From VXOI01 sp965261945 (lineage in GTDB: Bacteria > Chloroflexota > Dehalococcoidia > Lucifugimonadales > UBA3495): 64,000 nucleotides of DNA. This document shows positions 33,537 through 42,065 of this stretch, piece by piece; within the stretch, counting starts at the first letter, position 1, and every line of letters starts with the position of its first letter. The stretch is taken from assembly GCA_965261945.1 (NCBI GenBank), contig CBDHEF010000001.1:62001-126000 (forward strand). Direction: 5' to 3'. The position numbers were made by a program, and so were the translations under genes. The notes beneath the pieces were generated by a model. The model had not been told where the DNA came from. It was given only the letters and a program-made list of their open reading frames with translations, and ran no database searches.

Positions 33537-34025
33537 ATGGCCGTGCTGTATGGTCAAGTCAGTGACCCCAGGAGCGTCGCCAGGGCTGTCGCGCTGCAAT
33601 CACTTTTTGCCGCCGACGTACGGACTCGAGTTCATGCCGAAGGCTTGACCCGAAGGCCGGCTCCGGACTACGAGTGGCTGGACGAAGAAATTGACCGGCA
33701 CATCATGGAGTTGGCCGACAGGTTGCACTGTGGTGTGCGCGATCAACGGCAGGGGCTGGACAGCCTGATAGGCCGCTTTGCTCCCGCTTGGCCGGTGACC
33801 CAATTGCCAATAGTAGACCGTAACATACTGCGAATTGCCATCTTTGAACTTTTGCATAATCCGGCTACCCCCCGCAAGGCGGCTATCGACGAGGCGGTGG
33901 AGTTGGCCAAGGTGTTCGGTAGCGACAGCTCCGCCAGGTTCGTCAACGGGGTCCTCGGGTCCGTGATGGCCTGCCTGGAGTCCGGAGAACTGGCCGCCGC
34001 CGGCCCCGCACCTGATGGGAGATGA
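33537..34025 (+). CDS. nusB: Transcription antitermination factor NusB
   Basis: A 162-residue NusB-family helical protein: RSVARAVALQSLFAADV at 12-28, then LPIVDRNILRIAIFELLH, KAAIDEAVELAKVFGSDSSARFVNGVLGS (in part), the diagnostic C-terminal block. It acts with NusE (S10) in rRNA antitermination. It starts 17 bases after fabD, and its end overlaps the leader of acpP. Confidence 0.9.
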   Translation: MAVLYGQVSDPRSVARAVALQSLFAADVRTRVHAEGLTRRPAPDYEWLDEEIDRHIMELADRLHCGVRDQRQGLDSLIGRFAPAWPVTQLPIVDRNILRIAIFELLHNPATPRKAAIDEAVELAKVFGSDSSARFVNGVLGSVMACLESGELAAAGPAPDGR

Positions 34026-34029
34026 ACCC

Positions 34030-34290
34030 TTGCCCACAGTTTACGAGCGCGTAAGAGACATCGTTGTAGACAAGCTGGGAGCCGACGAGGCCGATGTGAA
34101 AGAAGTTTCTTCCTTCGTTGACGACCTCAATGCCGACTCCCTGGACTTGGTAGAGTTGATAATGGCCTTCGAGGAGGAGTTCTCCACCGAGGAAGCCCCT
34201 CTGGAGATTCCCGACGAAGACGCGGGCTCCATCGCCACCGTCAACGATGCTGTGGCCTACCTGAAGGGCCGTGGCATAGAGGACGGTTGA
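34030..34290 (+). CDS. acpP: Acyl carrier protein
   Basis: An 86-residue ACP. The phosphopantetheine serine is in DDLNADSLDLVELIMAFEEEF (in part). I favour TTG 34030, giving PTVYERVRDIVVDKLGA as the usual ACP start, with GGGAG 8-9 bases upstream; ATG 34015 would add five residues and overlap nusB. It carries growing acyl chains in fatty acid synthesis and is loaded by FabD and Acps. It closes the fabD-nusB-acpP operon. Confidence 0.9.
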   Translation: MPTVYERVRDIVVDKLGADEADVKEVSSFVDDLNADSLDLVELIMAFEEEFSTEEAPLEIPDEDAGSIATVNDAVAYLKGRGIEDG

Positions 34291-34444
34291 GTCGCGGCGC
34301 TTTCCGCCACTTTCCCCGTGCAATTCGGCGCTGGTTTCCGGCCTGGTTCCCGGGGAGTTTCCGTTGCTGTCAGGTCATGGCCTGGGGTGTGCCGTTCCAT
34401 GTGGCGCGCCTTGAAAGGGGAGTCGCGCCGGAGGCAGGAAGGCT

Positions 34445-35212
34445 ATGGATAGCCTGGACGACGTAGCCCGTGCGGTTCGAGCCTGTACTGACTGCCCGCT
34501 TCACCGGGGCCGGACCAACGCCGTGCCCGGCGAAGGCAACCCGTCGGCGGAACTGATGTTCATCGGCGAGGGGCCCGGGTTCCATGAAGACCGTCAGGGA
34601 CGCCCCTTCGTCGGCCCGGCTGGGCAACTGCTGGAGGGATTGCTGGCGTCCATCGGCGCCAACCGCGACAACGTGTTCATTGCCAACATGGTGAAGTGCC
34701 GTCCGCCGGAAAACCGCGACCCGCAGCCCCCGGAAATCGCCGCCTGCGCCAAGTACCTCGAGCGCCAGATTGAATTGGTCAACCCAAAGCTGATTGTCAC
34801 CCTGGGCCGCTTCTCTCTGGGCCGCTTCTTCCCTGGCGAAAGTGTGACGCGGGCGCGTGGAAGGCTGCGGCAGAAGGACGGACGGCTCATCTTCCCGGTG
34901 CTGCACCCGGCGGCGGCGCTGCGGCGTCCCGAGCTGCGGGCGACGATGGTGGAGGACTTCCTCGCCATTGCCGACGCCCTGGCTGACGCTCCCGAACCGG
35001 AGCCGGAACCGGCGGGCGAGTCATCGGTACCCAGGCAGGAAGCGGCGGATTCGGAGGAAGCGGCGGCGCAGATGGACCTGTTCGGAAGTCCGGCGCCGGG
35101 CCCCGCCGTCATGCCCGCTGAGACCGCGCGGGACTCCGGCCTGCCCGAAAAAGCAGCAGACCGGATGACGAAAGAAGACGCCCCCGGCCCGCAACAACTC
35201 TCAATGTTCTGA
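34445..35212 (+). CDS. Family-4 (Fe-S) uracil-DNA glycosylase with clamp-binding tail
   Basis: A 255-residue family-4 UDG. Motif GEGPG is at 41-45, the catalytic-region block FIANMVKCRPPENRDPQ at 78-94, and HPAAALRRP at 154-162. Cysteines 14, 17, 85 and 101 have the C-x2-C...C-x15-C spacing of the 4Fe-4S cluster. It removes uracil from deaminated DNA. Residues 181-255 are a disordered Pro/Glu/Ala tail carrying two QxxLF-like sites, QMDLF (209-213) and QLSMF (251-255, the last five residues), which match the bacterial beta-clamp-binding consensus QL[SD]LF. Clamp binding is inference. Confidence 0.9.
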   Translation: MDSLDDVARAVRACTDCPLHRGRTNAVPGEGNPSAELMFIGEGPGFHEDRQGRPFVGPAGQLLEGLLASIGANRDNVFIANMVKCRPPENRDPQPPEIAACAKYLERQIELVNPKLIVTLGRFSLGRFFPGESVTRARGRLRQKDGRLIFPVLHPAAALRRPELRATMVEDFLAIADALADAPEPEPEPAGESSVPRQEAADSEEAAAQMDLFGSPAPGPAVMPAETARDSGLPEKAADRMTKEDAPGPQQLSMF

Positions 35213-36167
35213 AGAATGACTTAAAGGGCCTCTATGGCCGCGACGCCCAAATGCGGGGACAAGGAGTAAATTATTGGACTTACGTTCCCGGTCAAAGATG
35301 TGATTATTTTATCCGTCAGATAGAGGACAGATGGGTCTGCAATGAGAACCTTTGCATTTGGTGAAATCTAAGAAAAGATTTATGTGAGAATCCCTTCCGG
35401 CGGAGGGTCTCCCATCGGGAGATAACCTATATGCCGGGAATTGGCGCATCACTACCTTTGCAGTTATGTGGGTTTAAGTAACTCTCAGACAGCGAAGAGA
35501 AAATAGTTATAGAGAACATCCTCGACAGGTTCAGTTATAATGGTACGGAGGCTAATATACCAGACTGAAGAAGCCAATAATTATTGCCGTGAACGGGGCA
35601 TTAACAACATCCATGAGTTACTTAATACGAAGCATGAAATTCCAAACAAGCCGGTAACCGGTTTAATTTACCATCTGGGCCGGCGCTTCCTTATCAGTGT
35701 TTACTACACTGCGGGAGACGATGCGATGGCGCCCGCGCCCGGTGAATTGTTGTTGTAGGTACGCTCGCAAGGGAGGCCAGCCCGACGGAAGAGGAAGCGT
35801 ACCGGACGCTGCTAGGGCGCACTCCACCTGAAGCCGGCTGGGAGCCGTGTGCCCAGTACGATATGCTATGTGGAGGCCCATTCACAGACTCCGGCAAATG
35901 AGATCTATTCATACTAATCATACTGGCGGGGCGGGATATTTCGGTTGTTCCCGCCCCGCCAGGGAGAGTTAGAGCAGGAGAATTTGGAGCAGGGGCGTCT
36001 CGGCTGGTGGGCGACTATCGCCCAGTGTCGAAACTTCACCCTCACCCCGGCCCTCTCCCTCAAGAGAAAGGGAGAACTATAAGGTCCCTGGTGGAGAACT
36101 GCCCGGCTCGCACTCGTACACTCATGGTCTACATCAAAGCAACAAATCTGAAAATATAGCAGGAAAG
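35213..36167. other. Long AT-rich gap with no assigned gene
   Basis: Nearly 1 kb lacking a recognisable gene and visibly richer in A and T up to about 35760. A 72-codon frame at 35540-35758 has no family match and no good ribosome site. A further frame ending EEEAYRTLLGRTPPEAGWEPCAQYDMLCGG-like (about 35740-35901) has gene-like composition but no start, so it may be a remnant. A dispersed ccctctccc repeat lies at 36040-36080. A structured RNA in 35260-35520 is possible but unproven. Confidence 0.4.
35923..35962. terminator. Strong GC hairpin
   Basis: A perfect 14-bp stem, ctggcggggcggga with tcccgccccgccag, and a 12-base loop. There is no U tract on either side, so termination is only likely, not certain. 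Confidence 0.45.
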
Positions 36168-37850
36168 TTGACCCAATTGACTGAAGAACAGAATCAGAAA
36201 CTCCGCGTCATTCCCCTGGGAGGGCTGGGGGAAATCGGCAAAAACATGATGGCCCTTGAATACGGCGACGACATAATCGTCGTTGACTGCGGTGTGCAGT
36301 TCCCCGAAGAGGGGATGCTGGGCGTTGATCTCATCATCCCCGATGTCTCCTACCTGGTGGAGCGGGCCGACCGGGTGCGGGGCATACTGATAACCCACGG
36401 CCACGAAGATCACATCGGCGCGCTGCCCTTCGTGTTGCCGCAACTCCCGTCCGCGCCGGTCTTCGCCCCCCGGCTGGCTCGCGGCCTCATATCCGCCAAG
36501 CTGAGGGAGCGCCGCGCCACCCGCGGCTTCGAGATCACGCCCATTGACCCCGGGATTCCCTACCAGTTTGGCCAGAACCTCGCCGCCCGCTGGTTCCGGG
36601 TTTGCCACAGCATCCCCGACGCCATGGGCATCGCCATCAGCACGCCGCTGGGCACCGTGATCCACACCGGCGACTTCAAGATTGACCACACGCCCGTGGA
36701 CGGGCGCACCATCGACCTGATCGCGTTGGCCAACTATGGAGCGGAGGGTGTGCTGCTGCTGCTGTCCGACTCCACCTATGCCGAGGTGCCAGGCTACACG
36801 CCCTCGGAGCGGCTGGTCGGCGAAGCCCTGGACCGGGCCATCGGCGAAGCGCCGGGACGGGTGATGGTGGCCACCTTTGCCTCTCTGGTGTCGCGGGTGC
36901 AGCAGGTGGTGGACGCCGCCGAGCGGCACGGGCGCAAGGTCAGCATTGTGGGCCGCAGCATGGTGGATACGGTCAACGTCGCCACCGAGCTGGGCTACCT
37001 CCGCCTGCCGCCCGGCATCCTGCTGCCCCTCAGCGCCACCCGCAGCCTGCCGCCGGAGCAGGTCGTGCTGCTGACCACCGGCAGCCAGGGCGAACCCACC
37101 TCGGCGCTGGTTCGCATCGCCAAGGAGGAACACCGCGACGTCCGCATCATGCCCGGTGACACGGTGGTAATCAGCGCCACCCCGATACCGGGCAACGAGT
37201 TGGCCGTCAGCCGCACCATAGACAACCTGCTGCGACAGCGCGCCCGGGTGATCTACGACCGTATCGCCACGGTGCACGTCCACGGCCACGCCAGCCAGGA
37301 GGAGCTCAAGCTGGTGCTTAACCTGGTCAATCCCCGCTACTTCGTGCCGGTGCATGGCGAGTACCGCCATCTCAACGCCCACGCGCAACTGGCCTGGGAT
37401 CTGGGTGTCGCCAAGGACGGCATCTTCGTGCTGGAGGACGGTGACGTGCTGGAGGTGGGCGCGGAGAGCGCCGCCACCGGGGAACGTGTCATCGCCGGCC
37501 CCATCTACCTGGACGGCATTTCTCGCCGTGATATGCAAAGCCCGGTGCTGAACCAGCGGCGCAGCCTCTCCCGCGACGGAGTGGTGGTGGTGGCCCTCAC
37601 AGTGGAGCAGGGCAGCCTCCTTCCGGTGGGCGAGCCGATCACTGTCGCGAGCGGATTCATGGAGGAAGGCGAGACCGGCCCGCTGTTCGAGGAGCTGGGC
37701 GCTCACATCTTCTCTGAGCTGTCGGCCAACGGCGGTCCGCAGGCCACTCACGGCGAACTGAAGGCCAAAGTGAGAGAAACTGCCCGCAAGTTCATAGCTA
37801 ACGCCACGCGCCGATCGCCTATGATAATCCCCTTGGTAACCGAGATCTGA
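36168..37850 (+). CDS. rnj: Ribonuclease J
   Basis: A 560-residue beta-CASP metallo-beta-lactamase ribonuclease. The metal motif THGHEDHIGALPF is at 76-88, a further His in HTGDFKIDHTP (about 166), and the beta-CASP block SIVGRSMVDTVNVA with LTTGSQGEPTSALVRIA and HVHGHASQEELKLVLNLVNPRYFVPVHGEYRHL (in part) toward the middle. RNase J has 5'-3' exo- and endonuclease activity in mRNA decay and rRNA maturation. The start is TTG 36168 with AGGA nearby; TTG 36177 is an alternative. The downstream FtsK gene is 110 bases away. Confidence 0.93.
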   Translation: MTQLTEEQNQKLRVIPLGGLGEIGKNMMALEYGDDIIVVDCGVQFPEEGMLGVDLIIPDVSYLVERADRVRGILITHGHEDHIGALPFVLPQLPSAPVFAPRLARGLISAKLRERRATRGFEITPIDPGIPYQFGQNLAARWFRVCHSIPDAMGIAISTPLGTVIHTGDFKIDHTPVDGRTIDLIALANYGAEGVLLLLSDSTYAEVPGYTPSERLVGEALDRAIGEAPGRVMVATFASLVSRVQQVVDAAERHGRKVSIVGRSMVDTVNVATELGYLRLPPGILLPLSATRSLPPEQVVLLTTGSQGEPTSALVRIAKEEHRDVRIMPGDTVVISATPIPGNELAVSRTIDNLLRQRARVIYDRIATVHVHGHASQEELKLVLNLVNPRYFVPVHGEYRHLNAHAQLAWDLGVAKDGIFVLEDGDVLEVGAESAATGERVIAGPIYLDGISRRDMQSPVLNQRRSLSRDGVVVVALTVEQGSLLPVGEPITVASGFMEEGETGPLFEELGAHIFSELSANGGPQATHGELKAKVRETARKFIANATRRSPMIIPLVTEI

Positions 37851-37959
37851 AGAGTGCCCGGTTTCCTATCCCACTGGGAGAGGGTGGGTGTGAGGATGAG
37901 GGTGTGGCCTGGATCCTCCTTCGGTTGCCGCCGTAACGCAACCAGCCAGGAGGCGTGTT

Positions 37960-40155
37960 TTGGCTACTACAGCCAAGAAAGCTCAATCCGGCTCCACCCC
38001 GCCTGCCTCCCCCGATATGTTCCACTCCAGCGGGCTGTTCGTTGACGGCTTGGCGGTCGCCGCGTTGGCTGTTGTCGGTGGGGCGTTCCTGTACTTCTAC
38101 CCCGAAGCCAGCGAGCGGCTCTGGCAGAACCTTGGCTACGGTTGGGCCCCCGTCGCCTTGTGGGCGGCCACCGCCCTGATTACACTGCGCTACCGCCCGG
38201 CCCTGCTGCCCCGATACTGGCGGCGCTGGGCCGTGGCCGGCGCCGTCGTGGTTTTGTCGCTGGTCGCGCTTTCCCACGTTTACCCCGCCCGCGGTCCGCT
38301 GGAGCACGTTAGCTTTGCCGGTCGTTGGGGCATGGAGATCGGCGGCCCGTCGCTGCTGCCCTGGGGTGTTGCGAAGATGGCCGGTATATTGGTCTTCGCG
38401 CCGCTGGCGCTCTACCCCCGCACCATCGGCCCCCTCTACTCTCACGGCCTCGCGCGCGCCTGGCGTTGGTTCCAACTGGCCGCGGGTTACGCCTATCTCG
38501 GCGTCCGCCGTCTAAACGACAGGATGGGCCGGGGGAGGAAAGCAATTATGAAGGCAAAATCCCAGGTCAGTGAGAAGCGAGACATAGCCAAGGCCGAGCC
38601 CCCCCAGCCGGCGCCGGAGATCAGCAGTGAACCGGAAGATGTGGGCTACGCCAAAATAACCATAGCCGACATAATTGGACGGCACGGTGTGGCGGACGAG
38701 GAGGAAGACGGCCTTCCGCCCTGGATGCCCGCGCCCGAAACTCCGCCCGATGAAGACGCCGAACCCGGCTGGAAGCTGCCGCCGCTGGAGCTGTTGGCGC
38801 CGGCGGAGTCTCTCGGAGCGTCCGAGGAGGAGTTCCGGGACATGGCCAAGCAGGTGGAGCAGGCTCTGGCCGACCACGGTGTCCGCGTGGAAGTGACCGA
38901 CATCAAGGCCGGCCCCCGCGTGGTGCAGTTCGGCCTCTCCCCCGGCTGGGTGGCCAAGCGCGGCGGTGACGGCGAAGGCGGGGCCCAGCGCAGCCGGGTC
39001 AAGGTGCAGAGCATCATCACCCGCGAGAAGGACCTGGCCCTCGCCCTCATGACGCCCTACCTCCGTGTCGAGGCCCCGGTGCCCGGCGCGGCGTTGGTCG
39101 GGCTGGAGGTGCCGGTGCCCACGCCCACCAAGGTGCACCTCCGGGCCGTGATGGAGACCGCCGAGTTCCACAAGCTGGCGGCAAAGAAGGGCCTGCCCAT
39201 CGCCATGGGCCAGGACACCGGCGGCGCTCCGGTGGCCCTCGACCTGGCGTCGCTGCCCCACATGCTCATCGCCGGCTCCACCGGCAGCGGCAAGAGCGTG
39301 ATGATTAACTCCATCATCGCCTCCTTCATTCTGACCAAGACGCCGGACCAGCTCCGCCTCCTGATGGTGGACCCCAAGCGGGTGGAGTTGACACCCTTCA
39401 ACGGCATACCCCACCTGATCCAGCCTGTGATAGTGGAGGCCGAAGAGGTAACCGAATCTCTGCGCGGCCTGAACCGGGAGATGGTCAACCGCTACAAGAA
39501 GATGGAGGCGTTGGGCGTCCGCAACTTAGAGGTGTACAACGAGCGAGCCGATGAGAAGATGCCCTTCCTGGTACTGATTGTGGACGAGTTGGCCGACCTG
39601 ATGATGGTGGCCGGTGTCGAGGTGGAGCAGAATCTCGTCCGCCTTGCCCAGTTGGGACGCGCCGCCGGCATCCACCTGCTGCTGGCGACGCAGCGCCCGT
39701 CGGTCAACGTGGTCACCGGCCTGCTCAAGGCCAACATCCCCGCGCGCTGTGCCTTCGCCGTGTCGGGGCAGGTGGATTCCCGAGTGATTCTCGACTCCGT
39801 CGGCGCCGAGAAGCTGATGGGCAAGGGCGACGGCCTTATCCTGCACAAGGAGTCCATCAAGCCCGAGCGGATGCAGGGTGCCCTGGTCTACGACGAAGAG
39901 ATTGAGGAACTGGTCAAGTTCTGGAAAGAGCAGGATGGCCCGCCCCTACCCGTCATCAGCCTCGTCTCCAGTGAGGATGACGAAGACAGCGGAGCCAGCG
40001 TGGACGTGGAGCAAATGGACCTCGCCCGCGACCTGGCCGTCCGCACCCCCAACCTCAGCACCTCGGTCATTCAGCGGCGTCTGAAGGTTGGTGGCGAACG
40101 CGCCGGGGAAATCCTTGAAACGCTGGAAGAGGAAGGCTATCTGGCCGCCCGCTGA
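37960..40155 (+). CDS. ftsK: FtsK/SpoIIIE DNA translocase
   Basis: A 731-residue translocase starting at TTG 37960 after CAGGAGG. Four hydrophobic segments lie within about 25-175. An acidic linker follows, then the alpha/beta motor domain with Walker A AGSTGSGKS (about 437-445), FKNGIPH-like FNGIPHLIQPV, LVLIVDELADLMM (Walker B) and HLLLATQRPSVNVVTGLLKANIPARCAFAV (in part). The C-terminal gamma winged helix is NLSTSVIQRRLKVGGERAGEILETLEEEG (in part). It pumps chromosome DNA at the division septum and would recognise polar motifs such as KOPS through the gamma domain. Confidence 0.93.
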   Translation: MATTAKKAQSGSTPPASPDMFHSSGLFVDGLAVAALAVVGGAFLYFYPEASERLWQNLGYGWAPVALWAATALITLRYRPALLPRYWRRWAVAGAVVVLSLVALSHVYPARGPLEHVSFAGRWGMEIGGPSLLPWGVAKMAGILVFAPLALYPRTIGPLYSHGLARAWRWFQLAAGYAYLGVRRLNDRMGRGRKAIMKAKSQVSEKRDIAKAEPPQPAPEISSEPEDVGYAKITIADIIGRHGVADEEEDGLPPWMPAPETPPDEDAEPGWKLPPLELLAPAESLGASEEEFRDMAKQVEQALADHGVRVEVTDIKAGPRVVQFGLSPGWVAKRGGDGEGGAQRSRVKVQSIITREKDLALALMTPYLRVEAPVPGAALVGLEVPVPTPTKVHLRAVMETAEFHKLAAKKGLPIAMGQDTGGAPVALDLASLPHMLIAGSTGSGKSVMINSIIASFILTKTPDQLRLLMVDPKRVELTPFNGIPHLIQPVIVEAEEVTESLRGLNREMVNRYKKMEALGVRNLEVYNERADEKMPFLVLIVDELADLMMVAGVEVEQNLVRLAQLGRAAGIHLLLATQRPSVNVVTGLLKANIPARCAFAVSGQVDSRVILDSVGAEKLMGKGDGLILHKESIKPERMQGALVYDEEIEELVKFWKEQDGPPLPVISLVSSEDDEDSGASVDVEQMDLARDLAVRTPNLSTSVIQRRLKVGGERAGEILETLEEEGYLAAR

Positions 40156-40404
40156 TCGTTAATGCACTGTCGCAGGGGCAGTTCTCTCTCCCAACCGGGG
40201 AGAGGATTGCCCCTTAGTTCCCTCTGCCTCTGGGAGAGGGCGTTCCCTCTGTCGAGCCGCAGCAAAGGCGAACTATCACCCTCGACTAGGCCCTGTCCCG
40301 CAGCGGACAGGTAGCCTGCAATGCCTCTCCCCCGCCAAGCCGAGAATTGCCGTCATATCCCCTCCGCGATACAATCAAGGTACATCGCAGGAGTACAGAC
40401 AGGA

Positions 40405-41151
40405 ATGACCACCATCAACACCCTGGAAGACTTCCTCAAGGCCCTCGACGCCAACCCCGCATGGCGCGAATCTGTCCGAGCCCGCATCATGGGCGAGGAA
40501 CTCCTGCAACTGCCGGCCAAGTTCGACGCCTTCGTCGAGCGGCAGCAGGAGACCAACCAGCGCATCGACGGATTCATAGAAGAACAGCGCCGGACCAACG
40601 AACGCCTTGACCGGTCGATCGAGCGCCTTGACAGGTCTATTGAAGGTATCCACGGAACGCTTGCGGAACTGCGCCGGATGAACGCCAATGCAGAAGCACG
40701 TATGAACCGGATGGAGTCCGATATCGGAGCCGTCAAGGGCGGCCATGTGCGCACACGACTCAATGATCTATCTTATGATCTCGCTGAGAGGATGAACTTA
40801 GAATTGGCGCACGTCTTGGCGCGCAACGAACTAAACCTGATGTCCAAGCTAGTCTCGGACGCCACGCTCGACGAACTCCAGAGCTTTCGCTTGGCCGATA
40901 TGATCATTCTGGCAGGCGACCGCGCCGCAAATGGAACACCGATCTACCTCGCAATCGAGGCTTCCTGGACCGGCAGCGTAAATGACACCGACAGGGCCGG
41001 GCGGAACGCCCGCTTCCTCACCATAGCGACCGGCATCCCCGGCATCCCTGTCATCGCCAGCATACGGAACACCCGTGAGGTCACCGACCTCGTCGAGGCT
41101 GGCGCAGTCCGCTGGTATCGGATAGAAGAACGCGATATGCAAGCGGAATAG
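40405..41151 (+). CDS. Coiled-coil protein with nuclease-like C-terminal domain
   Basis: About 248 residues from ATG 40405 (MTTINTLEDFLKAL). Residues 35-115 are coiled coil with a repeated RLDRSIE heptad-like unit. The C-terminal half, from RLNDLSYDLAERM, contains DMIILAGDRAANGTPIYLAIEASWTG and DRAGRNARFLTIATGIPGIPVIAS (in part), a conserved block in a family often seen beside Uma2-like genes and sometimes grouped with PD-(D/E)XK folds. Function is unknown; a nuclease-like fold is inferred from D-x(n)-IEAS only. Confidence 0.65.
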   Translation: MTTINTLEDFLKALDANPAWRESVRARIMGEELLQLPAKFDAFVERQQETNQRIDGFIEEQRRTNERLDRSIERLDRSIEGIHGTLAELRRMNANAEARMNRMESDIGAVKGGHVRTRLNDLSYDLAERMNLELAHVLARNELNLMSKLVSDATLDELQSFRLADMIILAGDRAANGTPIYLAIEASWTGSVNDTDRAGRNARFLTIATGIPGIPVIASIRNTREVTDLVEAGAVRWYRIEERDMQAE

Positions 41152-41190
41152 ATGCTGATATTGTCGGCGGGGACGCAGGCAGCCATACAG

Positions 41191-41229
41191 AGGAAACTCC
41201 CTTTCCATCAAATGGAAAGGGAGTTTCCT
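41191..41229. terminator. Perfect 18-bp hairpin
   Basis: aggaaactccctttccat pairs fully with atggaaagggagtttcct around a three-base loop. It lies 40 bases after the coiled-coil gene and before the PHP gene. The stem has no mismatch, which is exceptional here. It lacks a long U tract (only TT follows), so it may act as a terminator, an RNA-processing site or both. Confidence 0.55.
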
Positions 41230-41295
41230 TGCATTCCGCAATCATCCTCCCCGTGCTATCATTGGGCAATCCTGACTTGGCCGCCGGCTGTTGCT

Positions 41296-41997
41296 TTGCT
41301 CATAGACCTGCACACCCACAGCTACCCCATGTCCGACGACAGCTTTTTGGGCGTTGATGAACTTATCGAGACCGCCAGGGCAAGGGCCGCGGGCCTGGAT
41401 GGAATCTGCCTGACAGACCATGACGCCTTCTGGTCCGACGAGCAGGCGCTCGAACTGTCGCGGCGTCACGGTTTCCTGGTCCTGCCGGGCAGCGAGATCA
41501 ACACCGACGCCGGCCACGTTCTCGCCTTTGGGCTGCGACGGTACGAGTTCGGGATGCACAAGCCGGAGTTTCTGAGGGCCTGCGCCGACCGGGAAGGGGG
41601 TGTCCTGGTTGCCGCGCACCCCTACCGCCGCCGCTTTCTGGAGGAGCCGGGGCGCGACCCCGACGCGCGCGCCGGGATGCTGGAGCGCGCCGTCGCAGAC
41701 CCCTTCTTCGGCCTCTGCGAGGCTATGGAGGCGCTGAACGGGCGCGGTTCGGTGGAGCAGAACCGTTATTCCGCCGACTTGGGGGCCACGCTTTCGCTGC
41801 CCTTTGTGGCCGGCAGCGATTCCCACCGTGCCGGGCAGATAGCTACCGCGGCAACTGAATTTCACGGCAAGATAGAATGCTTGGACGACCTGTTGAGCCT
41901 GCTCAAGAAAGGCCTTTGCCGTCCCGTTGACCTGCGCGCTCCGTGCGGCACGGAACCCGAAGTCCCCGCCGCCGGAACGCCCGCGCCGCCCCGGTAA
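41296..41997 (+). CDS. PHP-domain metal-dependent phosphoesterase
   Basis: About 233 residues from TTG 41296 (LLIDLHTHSYPMSDDSF). Metal ligands typical of PHP proteins are visible: DLHTHS, ICLTDHDAF, LPGSEINTDAGHVLAFG, VAAHPYRR and GSDSHRAGQIA. The open frame upstream to 41152 includes the hairpin at 41191 and is unlikely to be translated. PHP phosphoesterases hydrolyse nucleotide or histidinol-phosphate-like substrates; this one resembles the stand-alone 3',5'-nucleoside bisphosphate phosphatase class, with substrate not fixed. Confidence 0.85.
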   Translation: MLIDLHTHSYPMSDDSFLGVDELIETARARAAGLDGICLTDHDAFWSDEQALELSRRHGFLVLPGSEINTDAGHVLAFGLRRYEFGMHKPEFLRACADREGGVLVAAHPYRRRFLEEPGRDPDARAGMLERAVADPFFGLCEAMEALNGRGSVEQNRYSADLGATLSLPFVAGSDSHRAGQIATAATEFHGKIECLDDLLSLLKKGLCRPVDLRAPCGTEPEVPAAGTPAPPR

Positions 41998-42065
41998 CTC
42001 CCGATCAGCCGCCAACGGGTCAATCGGTTGTATGGCCCATTTTCAGACTGAAATGGAGCTCGCTC

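Noticed and set aside
35540..35758. 72-codon plus-strand frame as a gene
   Set aside because: No family match, no convincing ribosome site; kept only as part of the gap description.
36129..37751. 540-codon minus-strand frame opposite RNase J
   Set aside because: Shadow frame; RNase J motifs are on the plus strand.
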